DNA of 64,000 nt, taken from positions 1,312,001 through 1,376,000 of the forward strand of contig CP114481.1 in assembly GCA_027186245.1 (NCBI GenBank), in the 5' to 3' direction. Source of the stretch: Coriaria nepalensis. Taxonomy: Eukaryota > Streptophyta > Magnoliopsida > Cucurbitales > Coriariaceae. The notes beneath the pieces were generated by a model. The model was not told the origin of the DNA. It was given only the letters and a program-made list of their open reading frames with translations, and did not search any database. Both the position numbers and the translations under genes were made by a program. Below are positions 24,119-35,027 of this stretch, piece by piece; within the stretch, counting starts at the first letter, position 1; each line of letters starts with the position of its first letter.

Positions 24119-26633
24119 CTATGGCGGCTAGTGTTTATGTCTTGACGAAAGCTTACGCCGATGCAATTGGACGGGTGATTGATATTATAAATATATGACT
24201 AAATTAATCTTCTAAGGTTTTGACCATGTGTTACGTGAGGAAAAATTAATTAATTGATTTAAGAACACGTTTAATATTTGGGTCTTTGATCGAATGATTT
24301 ACTGTGCTCATTACTTTTGTCGTTTAATTTCCGAGTTGGCATTGCCCTTTTTCCAGCGACAGTGAAATGATAGGAAATTAGAAATCAGATATATTTTAAC
24401 ATGGGTTATATATCCGATTGTGTTCATATTTGATTTCATATTTATTTAATATTTATTTGCTTATGAAATAATAATAATAAATATAATAATTTACTATACT
24501 TTAGTTTATTTTAGTAATTTTTTTGAGAAAACTAAAATAATTATATATAATACTTAATATTTATAATATTTTAAAGAATTTTTGATATGTGATATATTAT
24601 GATATATAATTATACCAAAATTTTTAATATACTCTGAAAACATATATACTCTCAATGATTTTGATTGAATCATATCATCACAAATAATAATATAACTTTC
24701 ATCTAAATTATTGAAAGTATCTATTCTTAAAATATATTAGGTGTAATATAATAATTTATATTCATATAATCTCCAATAATACATATAATATTTTTATTAG
24801 ATTTTAAATGTATTCAATAATTATATATTTATTATATTTAAAGCTTAAAAATAAAAATAAAACTAAAAATAATATTAAATTTAAAAACTATAGATTTTTC
24901 CGTACTGTATCATAAATTTTTAAAATTTATCGTATCGCCATATCTAATATTTATATCCATATTCGTGCTTTGTAGATTAGAAACTAATGTGGGAGAGAGA
25001 GATAGGTGGTTTTTTGAGAATTAGTGAAGTCAAAGCTATGGAGTCTTAATTCGTGTGTGTGATCGAGCGGTGGAATGCCAGATGAGATTTTATTAATGAC
25101 GATGATAATAAATAAAGAAAAATAAATCATATAATCTATGTTTTAAAATATATTTCATTATAGTTAAAAGAGAATTACTTGTAAATTGTTTGTCTAATAC
25201 TCAAAGTGTAAGCTAATATTTTAGATTAGATATTTTAAGTTAGACATTCATAAAAATTATTTTTTGATTTAAGTCATCATTCAACTTTAAAAGAGTTAAA
25301 AGTTAAATATCTAAGTAGATTGAGAGTTCGTCGAAAATTAGTTAGAAATGATAGAAAAAAAAAGTGTAAGAAGAACTTGGATAGGTGTACAAGTGCTTGA
25401 TGTTTTCTCTAGATTAATGTCTACACAAATAATTCATAATTTCAAATCAAATCAGACTATATAAAGGATATTATGGCATTTTTGTCTACTCATTGGGGTA
25501 TAATATTCCGAGTTCAAATTAAGTAACATTATTACTTTTTTTAACTAAATACTTATGTGCTTGATCACAGTTGTCTACAATACATACTAAAATTTCTCAT
25601 ATAAAGAGTATTATGATAATAATTATGAGATTTATGTAGAATGTACATTATTTCATAACTTCTATATAGAAATTGAATGATAATAATCAGACAATCGTAA
25701 ATGAAAATATATAGAAATTATTAGTTATGTGTGAAACTGTAGATAAAGTCTGTCGAAGAATTAGAAAATTAATTGTGTGAAATTTTCTATTTAAATTTTT
25801 GAGGGAAAAATATAATTTATATTAATTAAAAAAAAAAATAAATAAATAACATTTGAAATCAAAATTTCTAATTAATTATTTTAAGAATTGATTGTAAATT
25901 AAATATTTTTATTTTTCTATTTTCAATATTAAAATTTTAATTTTATATTTTAATTTTATTTTATTATTTTAAATCATTTTTTTTTTCTCTATAACCATCT
26001 ATCACTACTCCACAAACCATTCCACTTTCGTGATCGACCACCGTCGTCAACCTTAACATGCAATATGAATTTCTATAAATTTGAACTGGGTTTTGAAATC
26101 CATGCTGATTGTATCTGGGTCTCAATATCCGAGATCGCATCTGGATTTTGATACCTTGTGATCGATATAGGGTGAGTAAGAGAGAGGGAGGATGATTTGG
26201 GATGGCAGCCTGAAGGCAACGACATAGCCAGGGGGAGGGACGAATGAAGGAAGAAGAGAGAGGGGGGTAACAGAATTCAAGGGACCTTTTCCAAACCTTT
26301 TAAGATGTTATCATTATTTGACCCACCGAGACTTATGTAGGACTTTTAACAAAATTAAGTGACAAATTTTAATCAATAAAAAATATGAGGATGAAAATAA
26401 GAAAATGGTGAAAATATAGGGATGACAAAAATTATCACATATAACAAGTTACCTAACCAATTAGGGTAATCCTCTTTCCATTTGTATTCTGTTTTTTTCA
26501 ATTTTCATCCCCATATTTCTCTTGATGATAATTTCCATCCGCATTTCGTTTAACATTCAAACGAGAGAAAGATAGAGTATGGTACGTACAAATGCATCGG
26601 TGCAGCCATGCCTCGGATGATTGTTGCATAGAC
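24119..26633. other. AT-rich intergenic stretch
   Basis: No gene is supported. 24380-24950 is extremely AT-rich. A segment at 25900-26010 (ATTATTTTAAATCA, then poly-T and CTCTATA) resembles 7620-7680 and may be a shared MITE-like repeat. The stretch near 26160-26260 is purine-rich. Confidence 0.5.
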
Positions 26634-26743
26634 CATGTATTGCCGGGCAAATCTCCTTTGGCAGTAGTCATATTGTGAAGCTAGCCAGCTAGCCAGCTTC
26701 ATGCATGCGTATACTGCCAAAGGAGTAATTACCCAGTAATGCA
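26634..26743 (-). ncRNA. MIR399: MIR399 precursor hairpin (minus strand)
   Basis: On the minus strand this folds into a long stem. The 3' arm holds the mature miRNA at 26643-26663 (21 nt, beginning TGCCAAAGGAGATTTG and ending CCCGG), which as I recall equals Arabidopsis miR399f. The 5' arm star is at 26713-26734 (starts ACTGGG/GGGTAATTAC, ends CCTTTGGCAGT). Pairing continues past the duplex (TATTGCC versus CATTACT). The loop contains a GAAGCT...AGCTTC stem. miR399 guides cleavage of PHO2/UBC24 mRNA and so raises phosphate uptake and transport. A mature product on the 3' arm is normal for MIR399. Confidence 0.93.
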
Positions 26744-26821
26744 CCTACGCATACTATTTTTGTTAACACTCATTATGCCTTGATCGTACTGCTGATGATC
26801 GTGGCTAGCCATCTCATATCT

Positions 26822-26830
26822 TTATATATA
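26822..26830 (-). promoter_or_regulatory. Probable TATA box of the minus-strand MIR399
   Basis: TATATATAAA read on the minus strand, about 80 bases upstream of the hairpin. The position fits a MIR gene promoter; inferred. Confidence 0.5.
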
Positions 26831-26896
26831 CGTGAGAAAGAGGGAGGGGCGAAGAGAAATTAAACTAGCAAGCTTCAGTACATGGTCATCTAGAAG

Positions 26897-26904
26897 GCAT
26901 ATTC
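26897..26904. promoter_or_regulatory. P1BS (PHR1-binding) site upstream of MIR399
   Basis: GCATATTC fits the GNATATNC consensus bound by PHR1-type MYB factors, the regulators of phosphate-starvation genes. It lies about 70 bases upstream of the TATA box of the minus-strand MIR399, where functional sites usually occur. Confidence 0.65.
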
Positions 26905-28994
26905 CATAGCACATCCTTGTTCATTTGCAAGTAGCTAGCTAGCAAGACAATAAAGAGTTGCAGGCAAGTAATTATGTGGTCCTGCATGCACGTCCCTCAT
27001 GGTCTTATTCTTTGGAAGTCTCTGTACTTTCGAGGTTGGTATTCATGGTGAATATAGCTCCATGCGCGCATGAATCCCATCATATAATAGAATTTTGTTT
27101 ATGCCTGGTCTGAATTAGGGCAGAGCGAGAAAATTATCTTAGGCCGGACAAAAAATTGAAGACAACATAGATAGTTAAAAAAAAAAAAAAAATTTAACGA
27201 AGTTAAACAAGATAGATATTAAGCAAATTTTATTCGATTCTTAGGAAAACGTCAAATAGACCAAATTAACTATATAAGTGATGAAAATAATAGCGGATTG
27301 AAATATATAATTAACAAAAGTTGTAGGTATATTTTAGATAAACTATAATAAAAAGGATAAATTTAAAATATTTAGTGAGAGAAAGATATGAGATACCCTT
27401 TTATCTACTCATAATTTAGATATATTTTATAAATATTAAAATTAGAGTGGGCAAATACTTATAATAAATAAATCAAACTATAACTTTTATATTCATTTAT
27501 TTAGTTGTGACCCGTTTTTAATTGTACAAAAGAAAAATATTATAAGTAAACCGCGATAGTATAGGGGCAAATATCGAAATGACTTTGTATTCATAATAAG
27601 GTAAGGAAACGACATAATTTCATTGTAATTATTGAATTATTACGAAAATTTTAGTGAATAATATCAAAACGTTCATACTAGACAGTACCCCACTTAATAA
27701 TGTACAAACAAAGGACATAGGCATAGACATAAGTTGCCGCTTCGTTAGGCTTGACTACCTAGCTTGCCAAATGACATGACACTGTTGAATTTGCAAATCC
27801 TAGAGTCTAGAATCGCCACATCATTTTCCACGTGTCAAGCAGCTCACAGTTTTTATAATATCAGGATTTCCATGAAATGTCTGACGTCATGCACCACATA
27901 TGAGAAAACATATAGAATACCATACAAGCACAAATCAATTCCTTGAATCCCAGTCCTGTTCCACGAGGTTCTCTTGCAAATTATTCACCTCTGATCTCTT
28001 TTGATCATCCGTTATATGGTGCTGGCTTATGAGGCAATCTATGATCTAATGAAAGGTTCTGCTATGGATGTTCAACGACATAGGACTGGATCGTGAAACA
28101 TGTTTCAAGTTTGATGACATATGATAAAACCCTAATTTGCGAAAGTGATGAAGATAGACTTGTTAACGCACACGTATATATCATGTATAGTATATCAATT
28201 CACACACCTTAAGGCTTATACCACATCTATTTCAACGAACCGATTACTACTACTTCAAAAAAGAAATGATTAATTCATTTTTTAGTTATTATTTAGTTCA
28301 ATTTTTACAAATTCATTTCTATTTAATCTCCAACTTAGTTTTTAGTCATTTTGTAATATGAATCAGAATTTTGTCTCTTCAATCATTTTTCTAATAACGA
28401 TGCTAACGTGAAAAGTTTTTAGTACATTAGCATCAATCACATTAAGATATATATAAATTTGGATTTTATAAAATTATAATTTTTTTCCTCTAATTCTCTA
28501 TGGCTGTGAAGCTAAAACTCCATATCCATGAAGCTTTGCTCGACTTCTATAGAGCTCACTCAAACCATGAAGGGTTGGGGTATAAAGAAAAAGAAAACGA
28601 AAATTAGGGGAAAAATTATTATTTTATAAACTTATGAGATGAGATTATAAAGATGATATTAATATGATCTAATTTATAATTTTAATTTTATTCTTGACGG
28701 CAGTATTACAATTATGAATTTACACATGTCCTAATTTGATACGTGCGGTCGTGTTAAAATATTGTCACGTCAATTTTGGTGACCTAAGAAACTATTAGAT
28801 GGACTAAAAGGTTTGATTTAGACTACACATGATCAAAAGTTATACAAAAACTACACATGGATGAATCTATAAAAATCGAACTACATAGGGAGTAAACAGT
28901 AAATTAATCACACACAAAACAAAATAAAAAACAAAAACGAAAACAACAAAAGACAAACAATTTTTAAAATTCTTTAACACAAAAGGGAGAAAAC
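26905..28994. other. Intergenic stretch between MIR399 and RALF relic
   Basis: No gene is supported. A G-box-like CCACGTGTC lies at about 27828. A 40-bp block at 28130-28196 is repeated at 30964-31085. The remainder is AT-rich with no clear element borders. Confidence 0.45.
28130..28196. repeat. Direct repeat within the MIR399 interval, copy 1
   Basis: CCCTAATTTGCGAAAGTGAT, then GATAGA.TTGTTAACG and later TCATGTATAG, also occur in the same order at 30964-31085. The copies have diverged by substitution and by spacing, so the duplication is not recent. Confidence 0.8.
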
Positions 28995-29093
28995 ATGGCC
29001 ATAAACAAAGTATTATTAGTTGTTTTTACCATTATTGTAATTGTATCTCTCCTTTTAATTGAGATCACAGGTAAAAAAGAAGTGAATTGGTAA
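28995..29093 (+). pseudogene. Truncated RALF-like peptide copy
   Basis: An ATG is followed by 32 codons that align with the signal peptide of the gene at 16500: M-x-INK-x-L at the start, then a hydrophobic stretch, VS, and EI-x-G at the same spacing. The leader just upstream is also similar (purine-rich AAGGGAGAAAAC versus AAAGGGGGGAAAAA). After ITGKKEVNW a stop occurs and no Cys-rich region follows in the next several hundred bases. It is best read as a broken paralogue. The bases CACAGGTAAAAAAG could instead be a splice donor, so an unseen second exon cannot be fully excluded. Confidence 0.6.
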
Positions 29094-29149
29094 AAAAGTT
29101 ATGTTGTGATTGCTATTAGTGTTCCCCTCTCGGTTGATAGAAACATGAG

Positions 29150-29420
29150 GCTTTGAAATTATTGGGATTATGCTCGTGGTTATGTTGAAGTTGATGACGA
29201 GTAAGAAATTATCCAAGATTTTGACCTCATCAATCGACATGGTCGTCTGGTTATTATAAAGATGGACTATAAATGGAAACCATCCGCTTGCAAGAACCGT
29301 AAATTTTCTTGTCACATGGCGCTTCGAAGTGCCTAAGAAGTATGAATCCAATCCTCCCACTTCTAATGGTTCGAATGCTTCGAATAGAGCCAATACTGAT
29401 TGGTGTTAAGTAAACCATAA
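29150..29420 (-). pseudogene. Possible FAR1/MULE-type zinc-finger remnant
   Basis: On the minus strand, broken frames carry GWFPFIVHLYN and, about 30 residues later in another frame, QHNHEHNPN. Their order and spacing recall the FAR1-type DNA-binding domain of FAR1 and Mutator-like proteins (a CPF-type block, then HNHE). The first Cys is replaced and the frame is lost. This is weak evidence, given as a possibility only. Confidence 0.25.
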
Positions 29421-30718
29421 AGGTAAGATAAACATTCCCATTCTTCAACCTTGGTTGTTGATGAAGTTTTTGCTCACACTCATTTAAAGAGTTAAAATCA
29501 TATTGATGATGATCCATTTCCTATAAAGAATTTAAGAGTAAATGATTAATCATAAAAAATATAAATAAATAAAATTTTAAGTAAAAAAATAATAACATTA
29601 AGTATAATAATAATTAATAAACACTAACTTTAGATTACCTTAGACTTTGGTTTAATTCATGGAAAATAGAGGATTAGGGATTGTGATTAAGGAATAAGGA
29701 TAAGAGATTAAGATTAATGATAATAAAATTATGGATTATGAAAGAATAAAGATTAATTATAATTTTGAGTATTAAAAATTAGAAGATTAGATAAGAAACT
29801 GAGAGAGAGTGTGTATGTGTGAGAAAAAATTAGAGTGAAAGATGGATATTAATAAAGAAAATTTAGGTGGGGGTGAATTTAAAAATTATTATATTGGGAG
29901 AGTAAAATAAAAGAAAAAAAGTGAAGGATAAAAAAGAAAAAATTGAATTTCCACTCAAAAAATTTGAAAGGATTTAAGAGGGAGCCCTCTCAAATCCTTG
30001 CATCAGGATTTAAAATAGTGCATGTGTGGCAGGCTAAAAGATTGCCGCGTATGCACCTACACCTAGCTTATGGTGTAGGCGATGGGCTAGGCTGAGCCAA
30101 GCCAGGCTAGACCTAGATGGGCTCAGCTGGATCTAGGTGTCAGGCCAAGCTGGGCTAAGACGGTGAGCTTAAAAATGTACTCGTCCGACCTTAATCTTAG
30201 TTAGACTTAGTACTATTTTTTATTTGGAGGCCAAAAAGCTCAGCCCATTTTGACATCTTTATGTGCTCCACATGCAACTACTGTCATTGGTCATATAATT
30301 AACTAATATTTCAAGCGAAATCATTCTAAAATATATTAGCAAAAAATAATCTATCCAAAAGCTAATCAACCAAGAGGTAACCAATTCAAATCTCAACCTC
30401 ATTGCATCTTCCGCTATTGAGGATGTCATTCCGGGCTCTCACACACTCTCTCTCCGTGAAATACCTTTACAGGTCGGGTGGACCAGGTCTCGGCTCACCC
30501 AATATTACGAGAAAGTTACAAGTTATGGAAACTACCGAGAAGAAAACTAATATGAAACAAATTAACAACCGCGAGTGCAACATCCACAGTCGCATATATC
30601 TATTGTTATACAATGACACTCCATTAATACTACATGTCTTACTCCTTTGAGGATATCGTATACTCGCTTCTCTCATTTGACGGGGAACTTATTGAACTTA
30701 TCTTGCTCATATATGGAT

Positions 30719-30726
<8 letters not shown>

Positions 30727-30770
<44 letters not shown>
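30727..30770. repeat. (TA)n microsatellite
   Basis: More than 20 tandem AT dinucleotides, the longest such tract in the window. Probably highly length-variable. Confidence 0.95.
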
Positions 30771-30773
<3 letters not shown>

Positions 30774-30963
30774 CTAGTCAACTAATTTTCAAATCATATA
30801 TAGCTAGTTACATTGTTATATGATAAAGATAATATTTTAGATAGATTCTGTGGTAGAACAATCCATCTCAACTGTATATATAAATGATATAATTAATAAT
30901 ATAATAGTGTGGAATTAATATATATATTGTGTTTAATCAGTCCACCTAAATTTCTCTATGATA

Positions 30964-31085
30964 AATCCCTAATTTGCGAAAGTGATAACGATAGAATTGT
31001 TAACGTGGAAGTCCTTGTTAAATAAAGGGTGAAAGTTTAATTTTAATTAGGTCAAAAGATAAAGGACGTATGTCTCATGTATAGA
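30964..31085. repeat. Direct repeat within the MIR399 interval, copy 2
   Basis: The partner of 28130-28196. It shares CCCTAATTTGCGAAAGTGAT and TTGTTAACG near its start and TCATGTATAG near its end, with extra bases between. It lies about 900 bp upstream of the tandem MIR399 hairpins. Confidence 0.8.
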
Positions 31086-31709
31086 TATTGAAGAAATTGG
31101 GACCATAAAATCAAGAATGAAGAAAAAGAATATCTTCTAGGAATTGCTAAATGGCATAACTTACCAGCATATCCAAGTTAGGGTGCGAATCAAGAGCAAA
31201 CCTATAAGAACTTTTTTACTTTAGATGCGGCGACTCATGCGTGGTTGCTTTGTTTTGGAATATGACAACGCAATTCTCTGATGGAAATATGATTTGACAC
31301 TGTTTTGGATCATTTTATGTATATAAGTGATATTGGTTTTGAGTTTATTAGAACCCTAATGTCTATCTATACCTTCTAAAATTAACATATATAAGCACGT
31401 GTTTTAGCCAATGACTCTAAGTTTTCTTGTTTGAGTTTGACAATTAACGTATCTAAGCTGTATTTTAGTTTCATTGTAAGGAAAGCTAGATTTCACGTTC
31501 ACTTTAAAACCAAATAATCCCAATTAATTAATGGACTTTTGGAATGGTGAAATAGAAAGAACCTAATACCATGTTCGATAGCACGTACGATTATAGTGTG
31601 AAAGAGAAGGCCCCACTCAAAAAAGGTTACTTAGCCCTAGGGGACCATGAAGGCAACAACAAAAGTACTCGAAGAAGAGAATTAGACATGAGAGAGGGAT
31701 GATTCTGCG

Positions 31710-31717
31710 GCATATAC
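31710..31717. promoter_or_regulatory. P1BS site 1 upstream of tandem MIR399
   Basis: GCATATAC fits GNATATNC, the PHR1-binding consensus. It is 60 bases before the TATA box at 31770. Confidence 0.65.
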
Positions 31718-31736
31718 TTTATTGATCATTTCCGTG

Positions 31737-31744
31737 GCATATTC
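31737..31744. promoter_or_regulatory. P1BS site 2 upstream of tandem MIR399
   Basis: GCATATTC, identical to the site near the minus-strand MIR399. It is 27 bases from site 1. Paired P1BS sites ahead of a TATA box are typical of strongly phosphate-regulated promoters. Confidence 0.7.
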
Positions 31745-31769
31745 AGAGGTAATGTGCGGATCACACGGA

Positions 31770-31777
31770 TATAAAAG
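31770..31777 (+). promoter_or_regulatory. TATA box of the tandem MIR399 transcript
   Basis: TATAAAAG lies about 90 bases before the first hairpin and 26 bases after P1BS site 2. It predicts transcription starting near 31800 and running through both hairpins. Confidence 0.65.
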
Positions 31778-31857
31778 GATGAAGAAATTTCTCGGCAAAG
31801 CACGAGCTTGCACGAAGAACATCAACGATATCAACAATGACGAGAGTACGTAGAGAA

Positions 31858-31969
31858 GAATAACAGTGCGATTCTCCTTTGGCAGAAGTTAATCTATTAT
31901 CTGTTGCTTATTGGCAAACACCAATATTAATACTAGATTTTCAGCCAAAGGAGACTTGCCCTGCTATTC
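31858..31969 (+). ncRNA. MIR399: MIR399 precursor hairpin, tandem copy 1
   Basis: Stem-loop with the mature-like sequence on the 3' arm at 31943-31963 (CCAAAGGAGACTTGCCCTG core) and the complementary 5' arm at 31866-31886 (GTGCGATTCTCCTTTGGCAG). The pairing extends into ATCTA/TAGAT and GAATA/TATTC. The 5' base of the 21-nt product would be A (AGCCAAAGG), whereas miR399 usually begins with U or C. That may alter Argonaute loading. Target is expected to be PHO2/UBC24. Confidence 0.88.
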
Positions 31970-32062
31970 AGTTAATCTACGATAATCATTCCATATAAAT
32001 AGTTTTTGATATAGATATGAAAGAGAAATTTTAATTTTGCAAGGGTTTTGGAGGGTGGAGAA

Positions 32063-32180
32063 GAATAACGGTGCAATTCTCCCTTGGCAGAAATGTCACG
32101 CATCGATCTTCAAGATAAGTATATATGATATAGAGAGGTGTTAGATGCTTTTGTGCCAAAGGAGACTTGCCCTGCTATTC
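32063..32180 (+). ncRNA. MIR399: MIR399 precursor hairpin, tandem copy 2
   Basis: A second stem-loop 205 bases downstream of the first. Mature miR399 is on the 3' arm at 32154-32174 (TGCCAAAGGAGACTTG, ending CCCTG) and the 5' arm is at 32071-32091 (GTGCAATTCTCCCTTGGCAG). Here the product starts with the usual U. The flanks GAAGAATAAC and CTGCTATTCA are shared with copy 1, so the two arose by tandem duplication. They probably come from one transcript because no separate promoter is apparent between them. Confidence 0.92.
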
Positions 32181-33870
32181 AACTAAACTACCGTACGCGA
32201 TACTCATTTTAAGGAATCGGAGAAGAGGAGGATCTGAAACCGTAAGCTATTATCTTTAACAGTTCAACGACTATCTACCATTTCATTTACATGTAAGAAC
32301 TCACTGAGTTTTGTAACAATGGGTGAATTATGTTTCAATTTCTAACATTTGTATTGTCGATTTAAAAAAATCTTTCCCTATAGCCTAGCACCATCTCGTG
32401 TACTTTAAAAGTAGGGAAGAAGATTAATCGAGCATGGAAATAAAGTCAAAGGTGTCGGAGATCATTCAATTCTATGATTTGGAGGTCTCAATTATAGAAA
32501 GAAGGCACACCTTGTGCTGGCAACAAACCCTTTATGTTGAGTTGAAGGTTTTTATGAAGCTGGCTACGGTGAAGTCATGGAGGTAGCCCTAGCTGGCTAG
32601 TTATATATAACATTCTCTCATATAGTTACGTGAAATCGATGTTTTGGAACGCAATCTTGTGTTTGATCGATCCGAGTTTCAGGTAATTTCATGCAGGAGG
32701 CTTATATGGCAAATATAGATTAAACCTAGTGTAGATCAGGAGTCGTGCTCCTCTCAATTAATTTGTATACAAATTAGGAGGAGTATAACTTCATTTATAT
32801 GGTAATATTAGTGATAAATCATGGGTCATTAATTGTATTAAATATATAAAATTTAAATTTTATCACCCTAATTGATCATACCCAGTTAATTTTATTCCAT
32901 TAGTCAACTCGTACTTCTTCCGGTTTATATACAATTTGAGAGGAGCTCCATCCGTAAATCAGGTGGCTGATCAGACGAAGTTAAAGACCAAAAAAAAAAA
33001 AAAAAAAAATCAAAAAATTAAAAAAATATATATATACCCCCGATCAGATCGTATACAATATTGTAGGTGTGTGTATGTGTAGAAAGTTGAAAGGACGTAA
33101 CGGTAAAGTGTTTCTGTTAACTTCGCAGTTTGTAGCAATATACATATAAAAGGACTAAAACATGAATATACATACATATGTGAGACTTAAGCTAGGACAT
33201 ACGCTGATTTATAATAATTATTAGAAATAAAATTATGGGCTAAATACTATGATAAATTATTTGTTGTACTGACTACATGCTAAATACAGCCTCTTATTTA
33301 TTTCTTGTTACGGTAATAACAGTTTTTTTATGAAGGTTTCTCGATAAACAGAGTGCTCCAAAATCAGTAATGCATGCACACCAAGAAACAAGGAGTGGCC
33401 GAGGTGATAGTCGATGAATCCCCTCCTACGATCTAGTCAATAAGAAATACTTAGGGAAATATTGTAAGAAAAGTTGTAGTGTGGAAATTGGATTACCTTT
33501 CTACCATATAAAGTCTGGTTTTATGCCTCTAATGTGGATGTCGAACCCTAGTTACCTTTATATGTGTCAATCCTTCGGTGGATAGTACACTGATTGTCCT
33601 CTAGATAAAGATTTTCTCCCTTTATGACGTCAGAGTACGATTTCCTTTTTGTCCGCTTATCCGTTAGGCACATCTTCAACTCTGGCGCCTTGGTTCTGTC
33701 TACCAAGATTCAACCTCGGTAAAGACTTTTTTACCATATGATTTGTCTTTTATGAGGATGACTACTGAGGTTGTGGGTTGCAAAGGAAATCTGAGCTGAG
33801 ACAGAGCTTGTTCTTTCTTTGATGGTTATATTCGACAGAGCCAGTTAATCAAATTGACACAACTAATTCT
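32181..33870. other. Intergenic stretch after MIR399
   Basis: No gene is supported. The first part is probably the 3' end of the MIR399 transcript. From about 33340 the base composition becomes less AT-rich, consistent with the start of the decayed gypsy-type element. Confidence 0.45.
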
Positions 33871-34491
33871 AGGTTAAGCAGAAGAGCTAAAGGATCGGGC
33901 TGGCCTCAATCTTCAGAGCATTACAAGGAGGTGATTTCAAGATTTTATGAGGACGATCACTTCACCGTATTAACACAATATGACGCTCCTCAAGTCATAA
34001 ACCTTAGAGTCCCTGATGCATGGGAAAGGACTCCCTGAATAAGAGTTGAAGACTAGTCTGAGACCGTTGTATACATGGAGATGTTTACTAGCGGCTTTAG
34101 AGCTCCTATGCACCCTCTACACCACTTCTTGTTATTTGTCTAGAGGCTTTTCCCAAGACAATTAGTACCCAACACTTGGAGAACCATCGTAGGGTCATTT
34201 CTCCTTTATAGGGAAGAGGCTAAACAAGAGCATTCAACTTCATTTTTTATCTCACCAATAAGACTTCATTATAGTGCCTATGGCTAGTACTACGTGTCAA
34301 TAGATAGAGGCAACCCCATAACCAGACTTTCTAAGCCAACAAACACTGGAAGGAAAAATGGTTTATGCCGACGAGGAGTTGGCAATATCCTTTACATATT
34401 TAGTATGTATGCACATAATACCAACAAAAATGCACTTCTAAGGTTGACGTTCAACTGTTTAAGGAAGACGAAGCCATATGTGAGGCGATAA
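33871..34491 (+). pseudogene. Gypsy-type transposon protein remnant (Transposase_28-like)
   Basis: One reading frame runs from 33871 to 34491 interrupted by several stops. Conserved pieces are in order: RRAKGSGWPQSSEHYKE, then GFRAPMHPLHHF, then PRQLVPNTWRTIVGSF with LLYREEA after it, then YYVSIDRGNPI. The pattern (GFR-x-P-x-HP, followed by QL-x-PN-x-WR) is that of the plant 'putative gypsy type transposon' domain. Stops lie at about 34036, 34051, 34141 and 34284, so it is inactive. The family assignment is from remembered motifs. Confidence 0.5.
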
Positions 34492-35027
34492 TGAATAAGC
34501 CTGAAAAGGACATACATTACAAGTTTGTCCTGACAACTGAACTTCGACCTAGTGTTTGTACGATATAAATTTTAATTAGATTTGATTACTACGAACCTGC
34601 GGCTCCATGTCATAATGGAAGATTTGTGTTATGAGATATTTGTCAAGTGCTTTGTTCACCCATAAATTAGCTCTAATTAGCCTTTAAGACTAAAGCATAT
34701 TGGAAATTAGTTTGTTTAAACTGGTGTGACTGTGATGTCCTTACGTTCCCAGTGAGCTGATTGTGGATTTAAGAACAGAACTTTGATTCGTTAATCTCTC
34801 ACTACGTTTTCCTTTTCTAATTGGTCGTTGACTCTTTGGTGGTAGACTATTCCACCTCCTTTTAACCCTTTATTTTTCATTTTTGCCTGTAACTTTATGT
34901 CTTGTAATATCAATGAGAAAAATTTGGCATCATTGGGCTTAGTTCAATAGCCAACCCAAAAATCCATAAACAACTTCATTTAATAAAAAAAGAAAAGCCT
35001 ATTTCCAATTAATATTTACGGTGTATA

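Larger units (their letters stand above)
29421..31709. other. Intergenic stretch with (TA)n and repeat fragments
   Basis: No gene is supported. At 30030-30170 is a GC-richer patch with repeated GGGCTAGGCTG and GCCAAGC words, possibly the end of a DNA element. At 30474-30495 is a piece of the dispersed repeat. A long (TA)n tract follows at about 30727-30770, then repeat copy 2 at 30964-31085. Confidence 0.45.

Noticed and set aside
26550..26744. 64-residue open frame on the minus strand over the MIR399 hairpin
   Set aside because: It only reads through the miRNA stem; the hairpin and mature sequence explain the conservation better.
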